Assembly: GCA_029563035.1 (NCBI GenBank)
Contig: JAKQTP010000278.1
Span: forward strand, 1 to 6,093
Origin: an archaeon
GTDB taxonomy: Archaea > Iainarchaeota > Iainarchaeia > CSSED10-239
DNA length: 6,093 bases
Direction of reading: 5' to 3'
Within the stretch, counting starts at the first letter, position 1, and each line of letters opens with the position of its first letter. The notes beneath the pieces are model-generated. The model was given only the letters and a program-made list of their open reading frames with translations, was not told the origin of the DNA and did not search any database. Positions 1 through 4,984 of the stretch are shown here, one piece after another. The position numbers were made by a program, and so were the translations under genes.

Positions 1-1
1 T

Positions 2-223
2 ATTGCTTATTACTTCAGACAAACATTTGGCATGAATATAAATGTTGGTATTAATCTTGAAGGAAACAATGACATTGACTGGAAAGTAGATTTAAGACGC
101 AATAATCGTACAAGCTATATTCAAGATGATACACCACCAAACGAATCAATACATGCCAAAAGAGGTAGAGAAAATACAACAAAAAAAAATCACCCAGAAA
201 TAGATTTATATAGGTATTTTTAA
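2..223 (+). CDS. C-terminal end of an unidentified phage protein (partial, starts before the window)
   Basis: The frame is open from the first bases of the window, so the 73 visible residues are most likely the tail of a longer gene. The first internal ATG (position 32) would give only 63 residues, and nothing marks it as a start. The visible part begins with an aromatic-rich stretch (AYYFRQTF), continues with Asn/Asp-rich residues, and ends in a basic, hydrophilic segment (KRGRENTTKKNH) before LYRYF and the stop at 221-223. No signal peptide, membrane span or catalytic motif is visible. I do not recognise the family. The 58-bp gap after it suggests it closes a transcription unit. That it is coding is fairly sure; the function is unknown. 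Confidence 0.6.
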   Translation: MAYYFRQTFGMNINVGINLEGNNDIDWKVDLRRNNRTSYIQDDTPPNESIHAKRGRENTTKKNHPEIDLYRYF

Positions 224-230
224 TAATTTC

Positions 231-262
231 CTTGTATTTATCATAATAAAGTACTAAATTCG
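231..262 (+). promoter_or_regulatory. Candidate Bacteroidota-type promoter ahead of the small-gene cluster
   Basis: The gap between the first gene and the ATG at 282 contains CTTG (231-234), then 20 bases, then TAAATTCG (255-262). The Bacteroidota housekeeping consensus is TTTG near -33 and TAnnTTTG near -7, about 19-21 bases apart, so each box has one mismatch and the spacing fits. The ATG of the next gene follows about 20 bases after the -7-like box. In DNA this AT-rich, partial matches arise easily, so this is only a candidate. Confidence 0.35.
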
Positions 263-281
263 TGGTGCATTATTAAATACT

Positions 282-680
282 ATGGTTGAAGTAGGTTTAT
301 TATTCTTTCTTTTGTTATTTACAGCGTCTGTGCTTGGAGTGCAGATTGCTGGGGAAAGCAGTTTAGCATTAAAAGTCAAACAACATCTTTTTTTACTTCA
401 ACCATACAATAAAAAGTTGGACTTATTATGTAAACTCTCAGTGTGGAAGCGAATAGTTGGGACTGCCTATTATGTACTTTTGCCATTTTTCATTATTTTA
501 GCACTCTCATTTCGCTTCCATCGCTTTCTTTCAGAGTTATTAGATTGTAGATACTGTACAAGCACATGGATATTTGGATTTTTATTGTATTTTTTTACTG
601 AAAATAACTTAATTTACTGTATAATTTTTGCACCACTTGCCATAATTGGCGTATATATTATTGAGAAATTGCAAAGATAG
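282..680 (+). CDS. Small membrane protein with a CxxC-x-x-W loop
   Basis: A 132-residue hydrophobic protein. A membrane segment or signal anchor covers about residues 4-20, a second about 60-78, and two close hydrophobic stretches about 94-106 and 109-126. Between spans 2 and 3 lies LLDCRYCTSTWIFGF, a CxxC-x-x-W-x-x-G motif. Small phage and bacterial membrane proteins, including DUF1360-like ones, carry a similar Cys-x-x-Cys-Leu/Thr-Ser-x-Trp loop, whose role is not established; the pair could bind metal or form a disulfide. It begins after a 58-bp gap and ends 2 bp before the next ATG, so it probably opens the operon. A holin-like or host-interaction role is possible but not shown. The membrane character is well supported; the family assignment is tentative. 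Confidence 0.75.
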   Translation: MVEVGLLFFLLLFTASVLGVQIAGESSLALKVKQHLFLLQPYNKKLDLLCKLSVWKRIVGTAYYVLLPFFIILALSFRFHRFLSELLDCRYCTSTWIFGFLLYFFTENNLIYCIIFAPLAIIGVYIIEKLQR

Positions 681-682
681 AT

Positions 683-1237
683 ATGGTGGTAAGTGCAAAT
701 ACTGAAACATATGATAAAGTTTTTACAAGGAATTACAAACAGCTACTGAAATTTTGTAATAATGAAGAAGATAGACTGCATGACACATATATTGGAGTTA
801 GAGAAAGACTGAAAAAAATAGTATTCACTGCACAAACAACAACTGCACTGGAAACACAATTGATAATATACACCAAGACTGGATTATGGAATGACTGGAA
901 AGAAAAGGAAAGATTGAAAAAGAAAAAGATTGAGCCAAATGAATGTGTAAACGAATTGGAATATAAGTTACAAGTGCAAAATAATAATGAAATAAGTGAA
1001 TTGGAAAGACAAACAGAATTGAGAGATAAGAGTAGAATAATTTTTGAGTATATAAAAAGAAATTTTCCACAAGAGTGGGAATATGTTTTTGTCACTTATT
1101 ATCTCTACGATACACATAATAAAAAAATAACATATGCTGAATTAAGCAAATTATGTGGGTATTCAATCTCAAAATGCTGCAACATAATACAAACAATAAA
1201 GAAAGATTTAAATAATAATTTGGGTTATGTTAGATAA
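683..1237 (+). CDS. Sigma-70-like regulator (probable phage RNA polymerase sigma factor)
   Basis: A 184-residue protein with the two-part design of small sigma-70 family factors. The N-terminal part (about residues 13-45) contains FTRNYKQLLKFC followed by EDRLHDTYIGVRERL, resembling the region 2 helix that binds the core polymerase clamp and the -10 element (typical pattern ED-x-x-HDTY). A charged linker follows (about 70-118), rich in Lys/Glu/Asn. The C-terminal part (about 145-178, TYAELSKLCGYSISKCCNIIQTIKKDL) looks like a region 4 helix-turn-helix that would read a -35-type element. If so, it would redirect host polymerase to phage promoters. It starts 2 bp after the membrane-protein gene and overlaps the next gene by 11 bp. 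A non-sigma helix-turn-helix regulator is the main alternative. Confidence 0.6.
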   Translation: MVVSANTETYDKVFTRNYKQLLKFCNNEEDRLHDTYIGVRERLKKIVFTAQTTTALETQLIIYTKTGLWNDWKEKERLKKKKIEPNECVNELEYKLQVQNNNEISELERQTELRDKSRIIFEYIKRNFPQEWEYVFVTYYLYDTHNKKITYAELSKLCGYSISKCCNIIQTIKKDLNNNLGYVR

Positions 1238-1418
1238 TGAAACAACAATTGCTGATGAAATAAAAGCAGTGATGAGTACAGGAAGAGATTGTAATAATGT
1301 GAAAATATACAAAGAGCTTTATGAAAAAGCAAGTGGTAAAAAGTATAATGGAAGCTGTAATAATTGCTCATGTAAGTTTCTGTTTAATTGGCTTACCATA
1401 TACATTAAAGATAAATAA
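1227..1418 (+). CDS. Small cysteine-motif phage protein of unknown function
   Basis: A 63-residue protein whose start overlaps the end of the sigma-like gene by 11 bp, suggesting coupled translation. The N-terminal half is a charged helix. The second half holds IYKELYEKASGKKYNGSCNNCSCKFLFNWL: a helix, a short turn, then CNNCSC, then a hydrophobic helix. From memory, short proteins with this layout (a helix with a tyrosine, a GKKxxGxC-type turn and a Cys-x-x-Cys pair) recur in Bacteroidota phage genomes; no function is established. The close cysteines (44, 47 and 49, plus Cys22) could bind zinc. There is no membrane span or signal peptide. Coding status is good given its placement and protein-like composition; the function is open. 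Confidence 0.65.
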   Translation: MLDNETTIADEIKAVMSTGRDCNNVKIYKELYEKASGKKYNGSCNNCSCKFLFNWLTIYIKDK

Positions 1419-1430
1419 AATAAAATAATT

Positions 1431-1892
1431 ATGACACAGGAAGAATTAAAAAAAATAAAAGACTTCTACGAAAAGGTAATATTGCAGCAAATCATCTTAC
1501 CAAACAAGATAGATGAAATATATACACTCATCCATCCAGAAGCTAAAAATCTTAATATGATTGCCTATATTCGTAAACAACTTGAAATAATAACATTTAT
1601 GAATACACAATATAAAAAATTAATTGATGTGACTGAAACAGCACTTCCCAAAAGTGGGGAGTCTGAAACACAAACAGTTAGTGTTGATAATGAAGGACAG
1701 TCACATTCAGAAGATTATTCAGACATTTATCTTGGAGAAGATGAATTAGAAGATGAAAAAACTATTTGGAAGATTGGTGATGAAGATATTGAAATGGTAA
1801 TAGAAAAAGAATGTTGTAGTGAAGAAGTACCAAAAGAATTAGTTGAAAAGCCAAAGCGTGGCAGAAAGCCAAATGCAAACAAGAAAAAGTAA
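1431..1892 (+). CDS. Acidic protein with a basic AT-hook-like C-terminus
   Basis: A 153-residue protein in three parts. Residues 1-70 are mixed helical (TQEELKKIKDFYEKVIL and so on). Residues 75-130 are strongly acidic and probably disordered (Glu/Asp/Ser-rich, for example EDYSDIYLGEDELEDEK). The last 14 residues are very basic, KPKRGRKPNANKKK. The RGR core with flanking Pro and Lys resembles an AT-hook, which binds the minor groove of AT-rich DNA and would suit this AT-rich genome; short basic tails of this kind also occur on proteins without a proven DNA role. The ATG lies 12 bp after the previous stop in an A/T-only leader. Its stop is 1 bp before the next likely ATG. The product is unknown, and DNA binding is an inference. 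Confidence 0.7.
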   Translation: MTQEELKKIKDFYEKVILQQIILPNKIDEIYTLIHPEAKNLNMIAYIRKQLEIITFMNTQYKKLIDVTETALPKSGESETQTVSVDNEGQSHSEDYSDIYLGEDELEDEKTIWKIGDEDIEMVIEKECCSEEVPKELVEKPKRGRKPNANKKK

Positions 1893-1893
1893 T

Positions 1894-2280
1894 ATGTACA
1901 TTATAAGTTTAGATAAGAAGTTAATTGTAATACAAGCAAAGTTTACAAAAGAAGAAGTTGAGAAGATACTTTTAAATATAAAACCAGAGGATTTCAAACA
2001 ACAAGTCCAATATAAACTATACCAAGAATTTCTTCAAGGTGCAGCCAAGACAATACCAACGACTGTAATGAGTGATGAAAACCAGCAGGTATTTTCTGTA
2101 AGAGGTTTTATATTGTCAGAAAGAGATATGAATGGCTTAATAAAGGAATTATTGGAAATGGATGATGTCGCAAAAGAAAGAATGCTTGAAAAAGTGAATA
2201 ATATAATTTATGGAAATGTACAAACAACTGATGAATCATTATCCACCACCAATGAAGAATCCACCAAAGAGTTGGCGTGA
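1894..2280 (+). CDS. Hypothetical phage protein, helical, 128 residues
   Basis: I chose the ATG at 1894, 1 bp after the previous stop. The upstream ATG at 1843 would add 17 residues that only read the basic tail of the previous gene out of frame. The N-terminus (MYIISLDKKLIVIQAKF) looks like a short beta unit, followed by helices (TKEEVEKILLNI, EDFKQQVQYKLYQEFLQGA), a central SVRGFILSERDMNGLIKELL segment and a hydrophilic, Thr/Ser/Glu-rich end. No catalytic motif, membrane span or cysteine pair is seen, and I do not recognise the family. Its end overlaps the next gene. It probably belongs to the same operon, upstream of the packaging genes. Confidence 0.65.
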   Translation: MYIISLDKKLIVIQAKFTKEEVEKILLNIKPEDFKQQVQYKLYQEFLQGAAKTIPTTVMSDENQQVFSVRGFILSERDMNGLIKELLEMDDVAKERMLEKVNNIIYGNVQTTDESLSTTNEESTKELA

Positions 2281-2404
2281 TTTATATATTGGCAGTTTAA
2301 CTATACAACAACTTGAAATGCTAAAACCAAGCATATGGGATTATTTTATTAATGAAAGAATAAATGAATTAAAAAATGGAAAGAAAAGAGATAATACTCG
2401 ATAA
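2252..2404 (+). CDS. Small hypothetical protein with an N-terminal PPKSWRD motif
   Basis: In-frame ATGs at 2210, 2231 and 2252 give 64, 57 and 50 residues. I prefer 2252 because it overlaps the previous gene by 29 bp, the same overlap seen at 2376-2404 and 3154-3182, and because the resulting start MKNPPKSWRD parallels MEITPKKWNE at 3154. The start at 2231 (MNHYPPPMKN) is nearly as likely. The rest (LYIGSLTIQQLEMLKPSIWDYFINERINELK) is helical, with a basic end. The Pro-x-x-Trp-x-Asp motif followed by a hydrophobic segment also occurs near the start of the 4981 gene, which may point to a shared fold. No function is known. Confidence 0.55.
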   Translation: MKNPPKSWRDLYIGSLTIQQLEMLKPSIWDYFINERINELKNGKKRDNTR

Positions 2405-2711
2405 TGCAGCATATAAAAGAGAGTACAATAGAAAGTACAGAGAAGCACATCTTGAATACTTTAAAGAGTATAATAAGAAATGGCGTGAAGCAAACAAAGA
2501 AAAATGTGCTAAATACTCACAGAAATACCAGAGCGAAAATAAAGAAAAAGTAAACGCTAAAAATAGAAGATGGCGTGAAGCAAACAAAGAAAAATATGCT
2601 GAGTCAGTAAGAAAACACTATGAGAAGAATAGAGAAAAAAAACTTGCATATTCGAGAGAATATTATCATAAATCAAAAGCAAAAAAAGTGTTGGAATTAT
2701 GTAATAAATAA
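2376..2711 (+). CDS. Basic repeat protein of six 15-residue units (no catalytic domain)
   Basis: A 111-residue, highly charged protein. From residue 15 to 104 it is six consecutive 15-residue units with an aromatic residue or His at unit position 7 (Tyr21, Trp36, Tyr51, Trp66, His81, Tyr96) followed by a pattern like REANKEK. Similar Lys/Glu/Tyr/Asn arrays (KKYREANKEK types) are known as helical, probably DNA-contacting arms attached to HNH, GIY-YIG or other phage nucleases. Here no nuclease domain is present, so the array stands alone. It may be a free accessory DNA-binding protein or the remnant of a longer nuclease; no frameshifted nuclease is visible nearby. It overlaps the previous gene by 29 bp and is followed by a 42-bp gap. 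Coding is likely; the role is unknown. Confidence 0.65.
   Translation: MERKEIILDNAAYKREYNRKYREAHLEYFKEYNKKWREANKEKCAKYSQKYQSENKEKVNAKNRRWREANKEKYAESVRKHYEKNREKKLAYSREYYHKSKAKKVLELCNK
2418..2687 (+). repeat. Six tandem 45-bp coding repeats, with one nearly exact 30-bp pair
   Basis: The DNA encoding residues 15-104 of the 2376 gene falls into six 45-bp units. The units diverge, but units two and four share 29 of 30 bases over 2481-2510 and 2571-2600 (both encode WREANKEK, then C or Y, then A), 90 bp apart. This looks like expansion by unit duplication, with two copies kept alike or recently exchanged. Confidence 0.75.
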
Positions 2712-2729
2712 TTTTTTTGTATTTATTAT
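2706..2729 (+). promoter_or_regulatory. Intergenic motif shared with 221-244 (possible promoter or control element)
   Basis: The two main gaps between plus-strand genes carry a similar 24-base element that begins at the preceding stop codon. By eye, 221-244 and 2706-2729 agree at 20 of 24 positions, with the core TTGTATTTAT identical. Both precede the first gene of a block (the membrane protein at 282 and the small terminase at 2754). At the 2706 copy no good TAnnTTTG box follows at the usual distance, so a phage-specific promoter or RNA-processing site is as likely as a host promoter. AT-richness raises the chance of coincidence. Confidence 0.35.
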
Positions 2730-2753
2730 GGAAAATAAGAGAGAATAGAAAAT

Positions 2754-3182
2754 ATGGGAAGAGAAAGTAAATCAGTACAGCTTACCAGACGACAGGAATT
2801 GGCAGACGTTATGAGATTGGGTAAAGGCTATCAGCATGAATGGACGTGGTATTCCAACAAGTATGGAAATAGTGAAAAGACATTTCAAGCAGACAAGACT
2901 GCTATATATGCTGCGTGGAAGATTGAATATGGTAAAGACTTAGAAGAGCATAAGATTAATTTGCTTAACAAACTAAGAGATGCAAGAGATAGGGCAATTG
3001 ATGGATATGATGTAAAAGCAGAGATTATGGCAATAAAACTTGAAGCAGAAATATTGGGAATTTTAAATAAAAAAGGCGAGGTTGCAATACCACCTTTACA
3101 ACAGAATGTTATAAATGTTAATTTGTCTGTGGAAGAAATAAAAGAAATATTGTATGGAAATCACGCCAAAGAAGTGGAATGA
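2754..3182 (+). CDS. terS: Small terminase subunit (TerS-like, DNA recognition)
   Basis: A 142-residue protein that fits the small-terminase pattern. An N-terminal helix-turn-helix-like region (about residues 9-55: LTRRQELADVMRLGKG, then KYGNSEKTFQADKTAIYAAW) would bind the packaging site. A central helical stretch (about 60-104, including LRDARDRAIDGYDVKAEIM and KLEAEILGIL) would form the oligomer core. A short C-terminal region (VNLSVEEIKEIL) would contact the large subunit. The family acts as a ring that recognises phage DNA and regulates the large subunit's ATPase and nuclease. Position supports this: it lies one small gene upstream of the large terminase. It starts 42 bp after the previous stop and overlaps the next gene by 29 bp. 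No single signature residue proves the family, so part of the call rests on context. Confidence 0.7.
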   Translation: MGRESKSVQLTRRQELADVMRLGKGYQHEWTWYSNKYGNSEKTFQADKTAIYAAWKIEYGKDLEEHKINLLNKLRDARDRAIDGYDVKAEIMAIKLEAEILGILNKKGEVAIPPLQQNVINVNLSVEEIKEILYGNHAKEVE

Positions 3183-3549
3183 GATTAAAGAAAATCTCGA
3201 ATTGTTAATATCATTTGCAAAGAATATTGCTGAAGATATTAATTGCTTTTTATATTATAATATACAAACAGGAATGTATGAGATAAGAGAAAAGGATTGT
3301 GAAGATGATGATAAATTTGAAGCAACAGATGGAAGGGATTGTGTTGAATATTTTGCTGGTAATAAAAGTTTTATAGGAAAAGTATTATATTTATGTGATA
3401 CACATTGCTTAGTGCAGAGATTAGATGGGACTGGTGAAGTAATAAATGAATATTGTTTATTAGAAATTAGAGATAGGGTGTGCTACCAAATAACCAAAGA
3501 GCGCACTTATGAAAAAGCATTGAAAAGATATTATGAATATTGCCACTGA
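3154..3549 (+). CDS. Hypothetical protein between the terminase subunits
   Basis: A 131-residue protein overlapping the small-terminase gene by 29 bp and the large-terminase gene by 17 bp, so it is probably translated with both. It starts MEITPKKWNE and then has a helix (LELLISFAKNIAEDI). After an acidic stretch (KDCEDDDKFEATDGRDC) comes a probable small beta barrel at about residues 69-108, where FIGKVLYLCDTHCLVQRLDG and then EVINEYCLLEIRD alternate hydrophobic and polar residues in an SH3-like way. It ends in a helix rich in Lys, Arg and Tyr. Its seven cysteines are many for its size, but they form no classic zinc motif. I do not recognise the family. A packaging accessory role is suggested only by position. 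Confidence 0.65.
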   Translation: MEITPKKWNEIKENLELLISFAKNIAEDINCFLYYNIQTGMYEIREKDCEDDDKFEATDGRDCVEYFAGNKSFIGKVLYLCDTHCLVQRLDGTGEVINEYCLLEIRDRVCYQITKERTYEKALKRYYEYCH

Positions 3550-4984
3550 TGTAGACAAACTACAACTTAAATTTGCACTTGAAAAAAGATTGTATCAACT
3601 GGACTTTTACGAATTTGTAAAAAAAGCAGTCACTATCATAGAGCCATCAACTACTTTTGTATTTAATTGGCACATAGAATACCTTTGCAAAAGGGCACAG
3701 CAAATGATAGAAGATGTTAATGCTGGCATACCAAAAGAAAAGGACTTAATCATCAATGTGCCACCAAGAAGCATGAAGTCGTTGCTATTTAGTGTACTGC
3801 TTAATGCTTGGACATGGACGAGATTTCCACACATAAAATTTATGACAATATCATATGCTGATAATTTGTCTGCAAAATTTTCATATAAGACACGCTTGCT
3901 TATACAAAGTGAGTGGTATCAAACATACTTTGGAGATGTATTCCAGATAAGCAAAGATGACAACAGGAAGACTGCGTTTTCAAACGACAAACAAGGCACT
4001 CGTGAAGCCTTTGGCTGTACAGGTAGCGTGACTGGTAGTGGAGCAGATATCATCATCTGTGACGATTTAAATAAGCCAAATGAAGTCAGCGATACACAAT
4101 TGGATAATGTAATCTCAGTTTATCGTGACACAATACATAACAGGCTTAACAATCCTTTGGTGGGATATCGTATTCTGATATGCCAGAGGACACATGAGCG
4201 AGACATCAGTGGACACCTATTAACCACTGACACAGATAGTTATGAGCACATATGTTTTCCAGCACAGTTGACAAAAGATGTAAGTCCAATGGATATGGCG
4301 CAGTATTATGTTGATGGTTTATTATGGACTGACAGATTTTCGTTAGATTGGTTGCATCAATATGACAAAAATGCATTTTTTTATTCTGCACAGTATCTCC
4401 AAAATCCTTTAGCACTCGATAGTAGTTTAATTAAAAGGAGTTGGTTTCCAATAATAAAAAGAGAATTAATACCAGAAGCAGAATATAAAAATTTAAAATG
4501 GGAAATGTACCTTGACACTGCATATACAAGCAATGAGAAACAGGATGAGACTGCATGCTTAATAGGTGCAAAATTTGGCAATGATATTTTAATTAAAAAA
4601 GCATATATCTGGTATTTGGAATTCCCACAATTGGTGCGTAGAATACAGGAAGTACATGCAGCAGAAATGCCAAGCAATGGCATCATCAGAATTGAGCCAA
4701 AGGCGAATGGGTTGTCACTTATACAAACACTGAAGCATAGCACAACATTAAATGTAGTTAAGACAGAAACACCAAAGGATAGTAAAGAAATAAGAGTGAG
4801 AAATGTTACGAATTTCTGGGAAGCACAAAGAATGAAGTTTTTAATTGACAGTGGTTATGAGCAAGCATTGCAGCAGTTATGTGCATTCCCCAACAGTAGC
4901 AAAGATGGATTAGTGGATTGTAGTTATTATATTACAAACCAGATGTTAAATAAACAAACAACAATGAAATATAAAATGGGATGA
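3533..4984 (+). CDS. terL: Large terminase subunit (TerL): packaging ATPase and nuclease
   Basis: A complete 483-residue large terminase. The N-terminal ATPase has a P-loop of the terminase type, VPPRSMKS (residues 76-83); a Walker B strand ending in two acids, DIIICDD (172-178); and a probable coupling motif, LICQRTHERDISG (215-227). The C-terminal RNase H-like nuclease carries Asp328 (MYLDTAY), Glu388 (RIEP) and an Asp at 458 or 462 (KDGLVD), the expected metal-binding acids. The enzyme docks on the portal, pumps DNA into the procapsid using ATP and cuts the concatemer. The start at 3533 lies inside the previous gene (17-bp overlap), and its stop overlaps the next ATG in an ATGA of 4 bp, suggesting coupled translation. 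The length is ordinary for the family, with no sign of damage. Confidence 0.95.
   Translation: MNIATDVDKLQLKFALEKRLYQLDFYEFVKKAVTIIEPSTTFVFNWHIEYLCKRAQQMIEDVNAGIPKEKDLIINVPPRSMKSLLFSVLLNAWTWTRFPHIKFMTISYADNLSAKFSYKTRLLIQSEWYQTYFGDVFQISKDDNRKTAFSNDKQGTREAFGCTGSVTGSGADIIICDDLNKPNEVSDTQLDNVISVYRDTIHNRLNNPLVGYRILICQRTHERDISGHLLTTDTDSYEHICFPAQLTKDVSPMDMAQYYVDGLLWTDRFSLDWLHQYDKNAFFYSAQYLQNPLALDSSLIKRSWFPIIKRELIPEAEYKNLKWEMYLDTAYTSNEKQDETACLIGAKFGNDILIKKAYIWYLEFPQLVRRIQEVHAAEMPSNGIIRIEPKANGLSLIQTLKHSTTLNVVKTETPKDSKEIRVRNVTNFWEAQRMKFLIDSGYEQALQQLCAFPNSSKDGLVDCSYYITNQMLNKQTTMKYKMG

Noticed and set aside
733..1095. Open minus-strand frames opposite the sigma-like gene (also 825-1070)
   Set aside because: Composition is Ser/Phe/Leu-rich, as expected from reading A-rich coding DNA backwards, and the plus-strand gene is convincing.
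1843..1893. Earlier start for the 1894 gene
   Set aside because: The added 17 residues lie in the coding tail of the previous gene; the ATG at 1894 gives a 1-bp gap and a natural N-terminus.
2369..2587. Minus-strand frame opposite the repeat protein
   Set aside because: It mirrors the repeats as Leu/Ser/Tyr-rich sequence and has no independent support.
4046..4066. Walker B of the terminase ending in Asp-Asp instead of Asp-Glu as a possible inactive site
   Set aside because: Many phage large terminases carry an Asp-Asp pair here, and the other motifs are intact.
4381..4743. Minus-strand frames opposite the large terminase (also 3607-3834 and 4206-4415)
   Set aside because: They lie wholly inside a well-identified terminase gene and lack recognisable motifs.
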